A DNA stretch of 64,000 nt from Amycolatopsis saalfeldensis (GCF_900110575.1 NZ_FOEF01000026.1:50826-114825); one strand, 5' to 3'. Counted from the stretch's first letter, positions 1 through 8,594 are shown. Translations and numbers: made by a program. The notes: generated from the letters alone by a model not told the origin.

Positions 1-9
1 GCCACCATC

Positions 10-32
10 ATCTACTAATCTACGCAGTAGGT
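10..32. promoter_or_regulatory. Palindromic operator ATCTAC-N11-GTAGGT
   Basis: Half-sites ATCTAC (10-15) and GTAGGT (27-32) are separated by 11 nt and end 28 nt before the ATG at 60. The same palindrome with the same spacing, ATCTAC-N11-GTAGAT, occurs at 4239-4261, 30 nt upstream of another start codon in the same copper region. The shared position suggests one metal-responsive repressor controls both operons. The regulator is not identified. Confidence 0.5.
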
Positions 33-59
33 ACGTAGTTGTCGATCGAGGGAGCTGGG

Positions 60-674
60 ATGCGCAGGACGCGCTGGCCGGGCGTCGCGCTGGCCGTCGC
101 CGGGCTGCTCACGCTGACCGCGTGCAGCAGCGGCACCGACGCCGTCGCGCGGGGCAGCACGTTCGAGTTCGTCTCGCCCGGCGGCCAGACCACGATCTTC
201 TACGACCCGTCCACCAGCCGGGGCACCGCGCCGGACCTGTCCGGTGAGAGCCTGCCCAAGCCCGGGACACAGATCCGGTTGTCCGACTACGCCGGCAAGG
301 TCGTCGTGATCAACATCTGGGGCTCGTGGTGCGGCCCGTGCCGCGCCGAGACACCGGAGCTGGAGAAGGTGTTCGAGCAGACCCAATCCTCCGGTGTGCA
401 GTTCCTCGGCATCGACGTGCGCGACGACCGCGCCGCCGCGGAGGACTTCGTGCGCGACCGCCACGTCACCTACCCGTCGATCTTCGACCCATCCGGCCGA
501 TCGTTGCTGGCGCTGAACGGATATCCACGCAGCGTGGTGCCCTCCACCCTGGTGCTCGACCGCCGGCACCGCGTGGCCGCGGTCTTCCTCACCGCGCTCA
601 TCGCCAGCGACCTGCTGCCCGTCGTGCAGCGCGTCGCCGCCGAACCCACCCCGCCGCAAGGACGACCCGCGTGA
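60..674 (+). CDS. TlpA/ResA-like thioredoxin-fold lipoprotein
   Basis: A 204-residue exported thiol-disulphide protein. The N-terminus is MRRTR followed by a hydrophobic stretch and a lipobox LTAC, so it should be lipid-anchored outside the membrane. The thioredoxin domain (from about residue 75) has the active-site motif WCGPC in the context WGSWCGPCRAETPELE, as in TlpA/ResA/DsbE. I chose ATG at 60 because a purine-rich site (GAGGGAG) lies just upstream; the longer TTG start at 39 has none. The stop overlaps the downstream ccdA start (GTGA). The pair is a typical periplasmic reductant system, used elsewhere for cytochrome c maturation or copper-site reduction. The location beside copper genes favours the latter, by inference. 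Confidence 0.85.
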   Translation: MRRTRWPGVALAVAGLLTLTACSSGTDAVARGSTFEFVSPGGQTTIFYDPSTSRGTAPDLSGESLPKPGTQIRLSDYAGKVVVINIWGSWCGPCRAETPELEKVFEQTQSSGVQFLGIDVRDDRAAAEDFVRDRHVTYPSIFDPSGRSLLALNGYPRSVVPSTLVLDRRHRVAAVFLTALIASDLLPVVQRVAAEPTPPQGRPA

Positions 675-1450
675 ACCTGACCGACCTGGCCGTGTCCGGC
701 CCGCTGCTGCTGGCCGCGCTGCTGGCCATCGCCGCCGGCGCGGTGTCGTTCGCCTCGCCGTGCTGCCTGCCGCTGGTGCCGGGCTACCTCGCCTACCTCG
801 CCGGCCTGGTCGGCGCCGAACCCCCACCCGTCACCGGCGACGACGCGGGGCGGCCGGTGCGCGGGCGGTGGCGGGTCGCCGGGGCCGCATTGCTGTTCGT
901 GCTCGGGTTCACCGTCGTGTTCACCGCCGCCACCATGGCGGTGCTCGGCGTGTCGGACGCGCTGCTGGCCAACGAGGAACTGCTGCAACGCCTCGGCGGC
1001 GTGGTCACCATCGCGATGGGCCTGGTCTTCCTCGGCATGTTCAGCCCGCTGCAACGCGGCATGAAACTGCGGCACACGCCGCGCAACGGGCTGTGGGGCG
1101 CGCCGCTGCTCGGCGCCGTCTACGGCCTGGGCTGGACCCCGTGCCTCGGCCCCACCCTGGCCGGGGTGATCGCGCTGGCCAGCGGCACCCAGGTCGGCCC
1201 CACCACCGGACGCGGACTGCTGCTGATCACCGCCTACTGCCTCGGGCTCGGCCTGCCGTTCATCGCGCTCGCCCTCGGGGCCCGCTGGGCCGTGCACGCC
1301 ACCAGCTGGGTACGTCGCCACATCCGCCGCGTGCAGCAGGTCGGCGGGGTATTGCTGATCGCGATCGGCGTCGCGCTGGTCACCGGCATGTGGGGCGAAG
1401 TCATCGCCTGGCTGCGCGGCCCGATCTCCGGCTTCACCGTCCCGCTCTAA
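671..1450 (+). CDS. ccdA: Cytochrome c biogenesis protein CcdA (thiol-disulphide transporter)
   Basis: A 259-residue integral membrane protein that passes electrons from cytoplasmic thioredoxin to extracytoplasmic thioredoxin-like proteins. The N-terminal segment has the CcdA signature with adjacent cysteines, SFASPCCLPLVPGYLAYLAGL, and the second conserved cysteine region is GLGWTPCLGPTLAG. About six hydrophobic segments are visible. The GTG start overlaps the stop of the TlpA-like gene by 4 nt, so the two are translationally coupled and probably partners. Confidence 0.9.
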   Translation: MNLTDLAVSGPLLLAALLAIAAGAVSFASPCCLPLVPGYLAYLAGLVGAEPPPVTGDDAGRPVRGRWRVAGAALLFVLGFTVVFTAATMAVLGVSDALLANEELLQRLGGVVTIAMGLVFLGMFSPLQRGMKLRHTPRNGLWGAPLLGAVYGLGWTPCLGPTLAGVIALASGTQVGPTTGRGLLLITAYCLGLGLPFIALALGARWAVHATSWVRRHIRRVQQVGGVLLIAIGVALVTGMWGEVIAWLRGPISGFTVPL

Positions 1451-1476
1451 GCCGCTCACGTACAGGGAGATTGTCC

Positions 1477-2193
1477 ATGGCAGCGAAGAAGAACAGCCAA
1501 CGCAAACCCACCCCGCGAGCTGCGCAGAAAGCCGTCGCGCAGGCCCGAGCCGGCAGCCGGCGCAACGGACTGCTGTGGGGTGGCGCGGCGGTGATCGTGG
1601 TGGCGCTGCTGGTGGCCGTGATCGTCGCCGTGACCAACTCGGCCGGCACCAAGCAGGCCGACACCGCGGCCACGAACCTGAACAACCCACCGGCGACCAC
1701 CGCCGTCGGGCGCAACGCTCCGCCGCCCTGGCCCGCACCGGCGGACGCTGCCGCCGCGGTACGGACAGCAGGACTGCCGATGCTGACCGCGGAAGGCAAC
1801 GTCGAACACATCCACGCCCACCTCGACGTCCGCGTCGACGGCCAGCCCGTCGAGGTCCCGCCCTACCTCGGCATCGACCAAACCCGCGGCAGCATCAGCC
1901 CCCTGCACACCCACGACACCACCGGCGTCATCCACATCGAATCCCCCGTCAAGCGGGAGTTCACCCTGGGCGAGCTGTTCAGCGAATGGGATGTGAGCCT
2001 GTCCGCGGACAACATCGGCGCCCTGCACGCCACCGACGGCAAGACCCTGCGCGTCTACGTCAACGGCACCCTGCGCGGCGGCAACCCCGCCGCGATCACG
2101 TTCAACGCCCACGACGAGATCGTCCTCATCTACGGCGCACCGCAGCCGGGCGAGTCCGTTCCCAGCCGTTATGACTTCCCGGCGGGTGATTGA
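1477..2193 (+). CDS. Secreted or anchored His-rich protein of the copper region
   Basis: A 238-residue protein with a basic N-terminus (about 36 residues), one transmembrane segment (about 37-55), a Pro/Ala linker and a conserved-looking extracytoplasmic domain. That domain has clustered histidines: VEHIHAHLDV, SPLHTHDTTGVIHIE and GALHATDG. Such spacing suits metal binding, but I cannot assign a function. ATG at 1477 has the ribosome-binding site ACAGGGAGA. It follows ccdA by 26 nt, so all three genes probably form one operon under the operator at 10-32. Confidence 0.75.
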   Translation: MAAKKNSQRKPTPRAAQKAVAQARAGSRRNGLLWGGAAVIVVALLVAVIVAVTNSAGTKQADTAATNLNNPPATTAVGRNAPPPWPAPADAAAAVRTAGLPMLTAEGNVEHIHAHLDVRVDGQPVEVPPYLGIDQTRGSISPLHTHDTTGVIHIESPVKREFTLGELFSEWDVSLSADNIGALHATDGKTLRVYVNGTLRGGNPAAITFNAHDEIVLIYGAPQPGESVPSRYDFPAGD

Positions 2194-2303
2194 CCACTCA
2201 CCACCGTCCACAGTCGCCATTGCGGTCGCTGGGCCGCTGTGGCAATGCCGACGGGGCTGGGCCGCTGGCGTGGCAGTCATGGGACGACGCCTCGCGGCGA
2301 ATG
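2194..2303. other. Convergent gap, no gene seen
   Basis: This 110-nt gap lies between the rightward His-rich protein gene and the leftward copZ-like gene. I see no convincing hairpin plus T-run. Confidence 0.5.
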
Positions 2304-2525
2304 TCAGGGCAGCGCTGAAGCGCGGTAACCGAGTTCTTCGATCGCGGCAATCACGTCCTCGGGGCTGTTCTGGCTCGGATCCAGCTCGACCGTGCTGCGA
2401 GCCTGTTTCATCGTGGTTTGCGTGCTGTGCACGCCGGGGAGGTCTTCCAGGGTGTCGTCGATGAGCAGCGCGCAGCTGCCGCAGTGCATGCCTTCGACGC
2501 GGAACACGTGGGTCGTGGTGGCCAT
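2304..2525 (-). CDS. copZ: CopZ-like heavy-metal chaperone (HMA domain)
   Basis: A 73-residue single HMA domain with the metal-binding motif GMHCGSC near residues 14-20 and a ferredoxin-like fold length. It should carry Cu(I) in the cytoplasm and hand it to CopA or a partner. AAGGA lies 9 nt upstream of the ATG. It starts 14 nt after the stop of the TauE-cupredoxin gene, so they are co-transcribed. Confidence 0.9.
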   Translation of the reverse strand: MATTTHVFRVEGMHCGSCALLIDDTLEDLPGVHSTQTTMKQARSTVELDPSQNSPEDVIAAIEELGYRASALP

Positions 2526-2539
2526 GGTGGAAGTCCTTG

Positions 2540-3631
2540 TCAGACGATGGTGAGGGTGCCGGTGTACATGCCCATGCCGCAGGCGTAGTCGAGCCGTCCG
2601 GGCTGCAGCACACCCAGGTCGATCCGGGTTTCACCGTTGACCGGCAGGATTTTCTGTTCGTCGCGGATGACGAGGGACCGGATGCAGCCTTGGGCGCCGT
2701 CCGACTTCACGACCAGCGTGGTCGGCACACCGGCCCGGACTTGAACGTTCTCCGGGCTGTAGGCGTGGCTGGTGGCTGTGATCACCACGGTCTGCTGACC
2801 CTCCATAGTGGACGATGCCGTGGTGTCGGCGGGTGCTTGCGCGAAGCCGACGGTCTGCGCGATCCGGCTGGCCGCCAGGGGCGATCCGGCGAGTTCCAGG
2901 CCGCCGTTGAGCGTGTAGAGGCCCATCGCCAGCACCGCCAGCCCGGTGACCACCGCGAGCCGGCCGCGCCAGGCGGTAGCGGCTTTGCGGGCGGCGTAGC
3001 CAAGGATTGCGAACAGCGGGCCGGTGCCGAGCACGAACACCGCCATCGTCGCCGCGCCCGCCGGCGCCGACCCCGAGGTCAAGGCGAGCGCCTCCACCGA
3101 CAGCGTCACTCCGCACGGGATCAGCACCGTGGCCAGGCCGAGCAAGGCCGGTGCCAGCGCTGCCTGCGAGCGGGTCCGGTTGCGCACGATCTTCATCCAG
3201 GAGGTCGGCGGCTCGACGACGATGCCGCGGAAGCCGGGCACGCCGAGCTGGGCGAGCCCGAACACGATGATCAGCACCCCGGCGCCGATCTGCAGCCAGG
3301 TCCGTACCCCGACCGAGAGTTCCGCCGCACTACCCAGCGCGCCGAGCAAGGCGCCGAGCAGGGTGTGCGAGACCAGCTTGCCGACCAGGAACCCGCCCAC
3401 TGGGGCGAGGTCGTCCCCGAGCTGGGCACGCCAGTTCGGTCGTGGCCCGGTCGTCTGGGTGGTGTCGTTGTGGCGGGTGCCGCCTTTCGCGCGGCGGGGC
3501 GGAACGGGAGCGGGTTGCGCGGTGGCGGCGCGCTGGCGGGTGATCAACCCGGTCAGCAGGCCGCCCTGCACCGCCGCACAGGACACGCCACCGGCGAACA
3601 GGCCGGTGACAAGGACAGCTGCAAGATTCAC
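2540..3631 (-). CDS. TauE/SafE-like membrane protein with C-terminal cupredoxin-like domain
   Basis: A 363-residue protein. The N-terminal segment GGVSCAAVQGGL and six or so hydrophobic helices match the sulfite-exporter (TauE/SafE, DsbD-like) superfamily found in heavy-metal loci. Residues from about 270 form an extracytoplasmic cupredoxin-like beta domain ending CGMGMYTGTL, the usual Cys-Gly-Met-Gly-Met metal-binding end of the family. GTG at 3631 is chosen because AGGAGG stands at normal spacing before it; the frame stays open upstream but lacks signals. It is probably part of copper export or delivery with the CopZ-like protein. Confidence 0.8.
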   Translation of the reverse strand: MNLAAVLVTGLFAGGVSCAAVQGGLLTGLITRQRAATAQPAPVPPRRAKGGTRHNDTTQTTGPRPNWRAQLGDDLAPVGGFLVGKLVSHTLLGALLGALGSAAELSVGVRTWLQIGAGVLIIVFGLAQLGVPGFRGIVVEPPTSWMKIVRNRTRSQAALAPALLGLATVLIPCGVTLSVEALALTSGSAPAGAATMAVFVLGTGPLFAILGYAARKAATAWRGRLAVVTGLAVLAMGLYTLNGGLELAGSPLAASRIAQTVGFAQAPADTTASSTMEGQQTVVITATSHAYSPENVQVRAGVPTTLVVKSDGAQGCIRSLVIRDEQKILPVNGETRIDLGVLQPGRLDYACGMGMYTGTLTIV

Positions 3632-3726
3632 GAAAGCCTCCTGCGGAGAGGAAAACGAGGGAAGGGTCTCCAGCCAACGCCGGAGTGCACGTCTGCCCAC
3701 ACCGACTGGCGCTGGGCAGAGTGCTC

Positions 3727-4209
3727 CTACGTCCGCAGCAGACACAGCTCCGCGAGGCTCGGCGCTCGCGGACGAACAGCTCGGATCCGCACCACCCGTC
3801 CGGACAGCCACGCCGCGACGGCGACCGGCCGCCAGGACGGCCGCAGCCCCAGCAGAGTCGAGACGACGGCGACGATGAACGCCAGGCACGTCGCCAGAAC
3901 CCCACCCATGCCACCCGAGCCGAGCGGCATACCCGCCGCACGAGCGACAACGCCGGCCGAGGCTCCCGCCGGGCAGACCTCGGTGAGCATGGTCGTGGAC
4001 CGGCTCCCGGTGTCAGCCATCGTCGCCGACGCGCACGATGCGGTCCCCGTCTCCGAGGTCACGCTCACGGCGCCGTGCGGCATCGCGCTCATGCCATCGG
4101 CGCAGTGCTGACCGTGCAGCAACACCAGCCCGGCGAGGACGGCGAGCACAGCCACAAGCCGCGCGAGGTGTCCCCGCGCGGCTCGGTATCGATGGCTGCC
4201 GCCGATCAC
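3727..4209 (-). CDS. Small membrane protein, DUF6153-like
   Basis: A 160-residue protein with two hydrophobic segments (about residues 15-32 and 95-125), a His/Met/Cys-bearing loop (LLHGQHCADGMSAMPHG) and a C-terminus APSLAELCLLRT. This layout resembles the actinobacterial DUF6153 family; I recall this from family knowledge and have not searched. The palindrome at 4239-4261 sits 30 nt upstream of its GTG start. It heads an operon with the TauE-cupredoxin protein and the CopZ-like chaperone. The function is probably metal-related. Confidence 0.65.
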   Translation of the reverse strand: MIGGSHRYRAARGHLARLVAVLAVLAGLVLLHGQHCADGMSAMPHGAVSVTSETGTASCASATMADTGSRSTTMLTEVCPAGASAGVVARAAGMPLGSGGMGGVLATCLAFIVAVVSTLLGLRPSWRPVAVAAWLSGRVVRIRAVRPRAPSLAELCLLRT

Positions 4210-4238
4210 GAGCGAAGAGCGTACTGGCCCACGCCATC

Positions 4239-4261
4239 ATCTACGTACGTGGCCCGTAGAT
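4239..4261. promoter_or_regulatory. Palindromic operator ATCTAC-N11-GTAGAT
   Basis: A perfect inverted repeat, ATCTACG-N9-CGTAGAT. It lies between the end of copA and the GTG of the leftward small membrane protein gene at 4209. It matches the half-sites and spacing of the site at 10-32 and has the same distance to the start codon, so it is probably bound by the same regulator. Confidence 0.55.
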
Positions 4262-4265
4262 CGGT

Positions 4266-6542
4266 TCAGGTCGGCTGCCCGGTGGCGCTGCGGAAGCGGC
4301 GTAGCCGCAGGCTGTTGGACACCACGAACACCGAGGAGAACGCCATCGCGGCCCCGGCGATCAGCGGATTGAGCAGCCCGACCGCGGCCAGCGGCAATGC
4401 GGCGACGTTGTAGGCGAACGCCCAGAACAGGTTGCCCTTGATCGTGCGCAGGGTGCGCCGGGCCAGCCGGATCGCGTCCACCGCGGCCCGCAGGTCGCCC
4501 CGCACCAGGGTGAGATCGCTCGCTTCGATCGCCACATCGGTGCCGGTGCCCATCGCCAGGCCGAGGTCGGCCTGAGCTAGCGCGGCGGCGTCGTTGACCC
4601 CGTCACCCACCATGGCCACCACCCGGCCCTCGCCCTGCAGCCGGGTGATCACCTCGACCTTGTCCTTCGGCAACACCTCGGCGATCACCTCGTCGATCCC
4701 GACCTCGGCCGCCACCGCCTGCGCGGCGACCTCGTTGTCGCCGGTCAGCAGCACCGGCCGCAGCCCCAGCGCCCGCAGGCCACGAATCGCCTCGGCCGAG
4801 GTGGGCTTGATCGTGTCCGCGACCACCAACACCGCACGGGCCTGACCGTCCCAGGCCACCGCCACCGCGGTACGGCCCTGCGCCTCTGCCTCCTTCTTGG
4901 CCACCCGTAGATCTTCGGGCAGCGTGATGCTCCACTGCTCCAGCAGGCTCGTGCGCCCGACCAGCACCGCATGGCCCTCGACCACGCCCTGGACGCCGAG
5001 CCCTTCGAGACTGCCGAACTCGGCTACCGGCGGCAGCGTGCCCACGCGGTCCTCGGCAGCCACCGCGATCGCCTTGGCGATCGGATGCTCCGAGGCATGC
5101 TCGGCGGCTCCCGCCAGCCGCAACGCCTCCACATCGCCGACCCCCGCAGTGGTGTGCACCTGCTGCAGGCTCATCCGGCCGGTGGTGACGGTGCCGGTCT
5201 TGTCCAGGACCACGGTGTCGATGCGGCGGGTCGACTCCAGCACCTCCGGCCCCTTGATCAGAATCCCGAGCTGGGCGCCACGACCCGTGCCGACCAGCAA
5301 CGCGGTCGGCGTCGCCAAACCGAGCCCGCAGGGACAGGCGATGATCAGCACCGCGACCGCCGAGCTGAACGCCGTCGCCGCCCCGGCGCTCGCGCCGAGC
5401 CAGAACCCGAGGGTAGCGACCGCGAGGGCGATCACGATCGGCACGAACACGCCCGCGATCCGGTCGGCCAGCCGCTGGATCTCCGCCTTGCCGCTCTGGG
5501 CATCCTCGACCAGCTTGGCCATCTGCGCCAGCTGCGTGTCCGACCCGACCCTGGTCGCGCGGACCAGCAGCCGTCCTCCGGCGTTGACCGTGGCGCCGAC
5601 CACCGCGTCGCCCGGCCCGACCTCCACTGGCACCGACTCGCCGGTCAGCATGCTCGCGTCGACCGCCGAACTGCCCTCGTCGACTACGCCGTCGGTGGCG
5701 ATCTTCTCTCCAGGACGAACCACGAACACATTACCCACCGCGAGTTGCTCGATGGGGACGCGCTCCTCCCGCCCGTCCCGCAGCACCGCGACCTCTTTCG
5801 CACCCAGCTCCAGCAGCGTACGCAGCGCGGCCCCGGCGCGGCGCTTGGAGCGGGCCTCGAAGAACCGGCCCGCCAAGATCGCCGCCGCCAACCCGGTCGC
5901 AACCTCCAGGTAGATATTGTCGCCGGCCATCCCGCGCTGCACGGTCAGGTCGAACCCGTGGCGCAGGCCCGGCCGCCCGGCACCGCCCAGGAATAACGCG
6001 TACAACGACCACAGGAACGCCGCGGTCACACCGACCGAGATCAGGGTGTCCATCGTCGCGGCGCCGTGCCGCAGATTCGTCCAGGTCGCCTTGTGGAACG
6101 GCCACGCCCCCCACACCACCACCGGAGCGGCCAAGGTCAGCGACAGCCACTGCCAGTTGGTGAACTGCAGCGGCGGCACCATCGCCAACGCGATCACCGG
6201 CACCGTCAACGCGACCGACACCAGCATCCGCTGCCGCAACGAACGGGTGTGCTCGTCGTACTCGCCGCCACCCGCCGACCCCTCCCCCTCGGCCGGGGGA
6301 GCGGTGTCCGGGATCGTCGCGGTGTAGCCGGTTTCCTCAACGACTTTGACGACGTCCTCTGTAGACAGTCCAGGTGGGAGGGTGACTCGCGCCTTCTCCG
6401 TCGCGTAGTTGACCGTCGCGCTCACCCCGTCGACCTTGTTCAGCTTCCGTTCGATCCGCGTCGCGCACGAGGCGCAGGTCATGCCGCCGATCACCAACTC
6501 CACCTGCCCGGAGGCGGTCTGGTCGTGTGTGGTCGAACTCAT
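4266..6542 (-). CDS. copA: Copper-translocating P1B-type ATPase CopA
   Basis: A 758-residue full-length copper pump. One N-terminal HMA domain carries GMTCASC (about residue 20). The transmembrane metal site CPC is in IACPCGLGLATP (about 402), the phosphorylation motif DKTGT is near 446, SEHPIAKA is near 490, and the hinge GDGVNDAAALAQAD is near 644. The start codon overlaps the stop of the upstream small protein (ATGA), and both follow an HMA chaperone gene. The whole operon reads leftward from a MerR-type promoter at 7330-7360. CPC indicates Cu(I) or Ag(I) export. Confidence 0.95.
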   Translation of the reverse strand: MSSTTHDQTASGQVELVIGGMTCASCATRIERKLNKVDGVSATVNYATEKARVTLPPGLSTEDVVKVVEETGYTATIPDTAPPAEGEGSAGGGEYDEHTRSLRQRMLVSVALTVPVIALAMVPPLQFTNWQWLSLTLAAPVVVWGAWPFHKATWTNLRHGAATMDTLISVGVTAAFLWSLYALFLGGAGRPGLRHGFDLTVQRGMAGDNIYLEVATGLAAAILAGRFFEARSKRRAGAALRTLLELGAKEVAVLRDGREERVPIEQLAVGNVFVVRPGEKIATDGVVDEGSSAVDASMLTGESVPVEVGPGDAVVGATVNAGGRLLVRATRVGSDTQLAQMAKLVEDAQSGKAEIQRLADRIAGVFVPIVIALAVATLGFWLGASAGAATAFSSAVAVLIIACPCGLGLATPTALLVGTGRGAQLGILIKGPEVLESTRRIDTVVLDKTGTVTTGRMSLQQVHTTAGVGDVEALRLAGAAEHASEHPIAKAIAVAAEDRVGTLPPVAEFGSLEGLGVQGVVEGHAVLVGRTSLLEQWSITLPEDLRVAKKEAEAQGRTAVAVAWDGQARAVLVVADTIKPTSAEAIRGLRALGLRPVLLTGDNEVAAQAVAAEVGIDEVIAEVLPKDKVEVITRLQGEGRVVAMVGDGVNDAAALAQADLGLAMGTGTDVAIEASDLTLVRGDLRAAVDAIRLARRTLRTIKGNLFWAFAYNVAALPLAAVGLLNPLIAGAAMAFSSVFVVSNSLRLRRFRSATGQPT

Positions 6543-7033
6543 CGCTGTCCCCGTCCCCGCACCTCATGGTGGTTGTGCCGGTGCTCGTGTCCCCGGTCGC
6601 GCCGCGTCACGCCGTCCGTGTTGTCTTGCCGCCGTGAGCCCGCCTTCGGCTGAACTGTCAGCGCCGTCCATCGGAGTCGCTCGGCGCTCCCGGCCGACGA
6701 TGGCGCGATCGTGACGGAAACCGCTGCGGGTTCCTCTGAATCGACCGCCGGATGGGCGACCCGAGAGTCACGTTGGGGCTGGGCGACAGCGACGGTGGGC
6801 GCTGCCTCGGTCGGCTGCTGCCTTGGTGGCGGTTCTGGCGGCGCGGGCGTGGCCGGCACGGCGGTCTTGTCACCCGGCTCGGCGTGATCGGTCGCATGCC
6901 CGCCCTGATGGTCGACCGCGTCGCTCGGCGTGCCCGCACCCAGTGGACCGACAGCGTTGCCTGCCGACCAGGCCCCGGCGAACACGACCACGAGCGCCAT
7001 CCCGTAGGCGGACAACTTCACTCCGGTGTTCAC
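6539..7033 (-). CDS. Membrane-anchored protein upstream of CopA, apparently shortened
   Basis: A 164-residue protein. GTG at 7033 has AGGAGG 7 nt upstream. The N-terminus NTGVKLSAYGMALVVVFAGAW is the start typical of actinobacterial proteins encoded next to CopA, as I recall. After the helix, the rest is Pro/Ala-rich low-complexity sequence ending in a His/Arg tail (GHEHRHNHHEVRGRG). The larger conserved C-terminal extracytoplasmic domain I expect in that family is not seen, so this may be a truncated form. The stop overlaps the copA start by 4 nt. Confidence 0.6.
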   Translation of the reverse strand: MNTGVKLSAYGMALVVVFAGAWSAGNAVGPLGAGTPSDAVDHQGGHATDHAEPGDKTAVPATPAPPEPPPRQQPTEAAPTVAVAQPQRDSRVAHPAVDSEEPAAVSVTIAPSSAGSAERLRWTALTVQPKAGSRRQDNTDGVTRRDRGHEHRHNHHEVRGRGQR

Positions 7034-7064
7034 GCCGGGCCTCCTCGACCACTCCAGCGCGGCC

Positions 7065-7274
7065 TCACCGGGTGACCAGTTCGTAGCCGGCCTCGTCAAC
7101 CGCCGCGCTCACCTCGTCCGCGGTCAAGGGTCGGTCGCTGGTCACCCTGACCTCGCCAGATCCCAGATCGACCTCAACCCGCCGCACACCGGCGACTCTG
7201 CCGACCTCCGTGGTCACCGCGTCGACGCACTTGCCGCAGGTCATCCCGGCCACCGTGTAAACGGATTCACTCAC
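7065..7274 (-). CDS. copZ: HMA-domain metallochaperone
   Basis: A 69-residue single HMA domain with AGMTCGKC at residues 9-16. GTG at 7274 has AGGAGG 6 nt upstream; an open frame extends much further but is the antisense shadow of the MerR gene. It is the first gene of the leftward copA operon and is divergent from the MerR regulator. It should deliver Cu(I) to CopA. Confidence 0.88.
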   Translation of the reverse strand: MSESVYTVAGMTCGKCVDAVTTEVGRVAGVRRVEVDLGSGEVRVTSDRPLTADEVSAAVDEAGYELVTR

Positions 7275-7324
7275 CGCGCACCTCCTCCACCAGAACGGAT
7301 TCGCCCGCCCAGACGACGAGCACG

Positions 7325-7360
7325 AACCCAGCATCAACCTTCCAGTACGATGGAAGGTCA
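7325..7360 (-). promoter_or_regulatory. MerR/CueR-type promoter and operator of the copA operon
   Basis: A perfect dyad ACCTTCCA-N6-TGGAAGGT occupies 7337-7358. Read leftward, TTGACC (7360-7355) is followed by exactly 19 nt holding the dyad and then a TGATGC box. The overlong 19-bp spacer with the dyad inside it is the hallmark of MerR-activated promoters. The activator is almost certainly the adjacent divergent gene. Confidence 0.75.
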
Positions 7361-7370
7361 AGGAGGTGTG

Positions 7371-7847
7371 ATGAAGATCAGCGAACTCGCCGCGGCCAGC
7401 GGCACCACGACCAAGACCATCCGCTTCTACGAGCAGGCGGGTGTCCTGCCCGAGCCCATCCGCACCCCCAGCGGCTACCGCGACTACAGCCCCGAGTTCA
7501 TCGACCGGCTCGGCTTCATCCGCCGCGCCCAAGCAGCCGGACTCACCCTGCGCGAGGTCGGCCAGATCCTGGCCATCCGCGACCGCGGTGACGCGCCGTG
7601 CGGCCACGTCCGCCACGTACTCAGCGACCGTCTCGACCAGGTCCGCGCCCAGATCGCCGAGCTCGTCACCCTCGAAAGCCACCTCGGTGCCCTGCTCGCC
7701 CACGCCCAGCAAGGCGAACCCACCGAGCACGACAACGCCACCGTGTGCTGGATCCTCGAAACCGAACCGGGCGCCCGAACCGACGCCGCTGAAGGTTCTC
7801 CACGTCATCAGCAGAACCACCCGATCACCGTCAGTTCGGCTGACTGA
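7371..7847 (+). CDS. MerR-family metal-responsive activator (CueR-like)
   Basis: A 158-residue protein. The N-terminal winged helix is MKISELAAASGTTTKTIRFYEQAG, then a dimerisation helix, then a C-terminal loop with candidate metal ligands, DAPCGHVRH and NATVCWILE. ATG at 7371 is preceded by AAGGAGG. The dyad at 7337-7358 lies directly upstream. By analogy with CueR/CadR it senses Cu(I) or another soft metal and activates the divergent copA operon. Two widely separated cysteines would also fit Cd, Zn or Pb sensing. Confidence 0.85.
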   Translation: MKISELAAASGTTTKTIRFYEQAGVLPEPIRTPSGYRDYSPEFIDRLGFIRRAQAAGLTLREVGQILAIRDRGDAPCGHVRHVLSDRLDQVRAQIAELVTLESHLGALLAHAQQGEPTEHDNATVCWILETEPGARTDAAEGSPRHQQNHPITVSSAD

Positions 7848-7997
7848 AGGTCATCCTTGGCTTACTCGGCGTGCGCCCAAGCAAGACGGCGAAGTCTGAG
7901 AGGACGAACTCGTCTGCGACGATAAAGATCGACTCGTGGCATTTTGTCCGCGAACATCGATCATCACGGTCAGCGGGAGCGGAAGGACGAGCCACGC

Positions 7998-8594
7998 GTG
8001 AACCTGGGGCTCGTCGGCCAGGCCGTGGGGATGTTCGTGGTCACCAACATCGACGACATCGTCGTCCTGGCCTTGTTCTTCGGTCAGGCCGCTGGGCACC
8101 GCGGCGCTGCCACCAAGGTCGTGGTCGGACAGTACCTCGGGTTCGCGGCCATCCTGGCCGCCTCGGTCGTCGGTGCCCTCGGCGCGGAACTGCTGCCCGA
8201 AACCATGATCTCCTATCTCGGTCTGCTGCCGCTCGCGCTGGGACTCCGCGCGGCCTGGCGAGCCTGGCGCGATCGCCGGGACACCACGCACGGTGAACAG
8301 GTACCGGCACAGGCACCGGCCATGCTGGCGGTCGCCGCGGTGACCTTCGCCAACGGCGGCGACAATATCGGTGTCTATGTCCCGGTCTTCGCGAATGCCG
8401 GACCAGGCGGCTTGGTCGTGTTTACCGTCGTGTTCCTGGCGCTGGTCGCACTCTGGTGCGCGCTGGGTCGGTTGTTCGCCCGGCGCCCGCTGATCGCTCG
8501 CGCCCTGGCCCGCTGGGGCCACATCCTGCTGCCCGTCGTCCTGATCGGGATCGGACTGGTCATCCTGATCGAAGGCAGCGCGTTCGGGCTATGA
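7998..8594 (+). CDS. CadD-like cadmium resistance permease
   Basis: A 198-residue membrane protein with about five helices. The repeated motifs FVVTNIDDIVVLALFF and ANGGDNIGVYVPVFA, with acidic Asp pairs in the membrane, are the CadD/LysE-superfamily signature. It should export Cd(II) or related cations. GTG at 7998 follows GGAAGGACGAG. The stop overlaps the next ATG (ATGA). Confidence 0.8.
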   Translation: MNLGLVGQAVGMFVVTNIDDIVVLALFFGQAAGHRGAATKVVVGQYLGFAAILAASVVGALGAELLPETMISYLGLLPLALGLRAAWRAWRDRRDTTHGEQVPAQAPAMLAVAAVTFANGGDNIGVYVPVFANAGPGGLVVFTVVFLALVALWCALGRLFARRPLIARALARWGHILLPVVLIGIGLVILIEGSAFGL

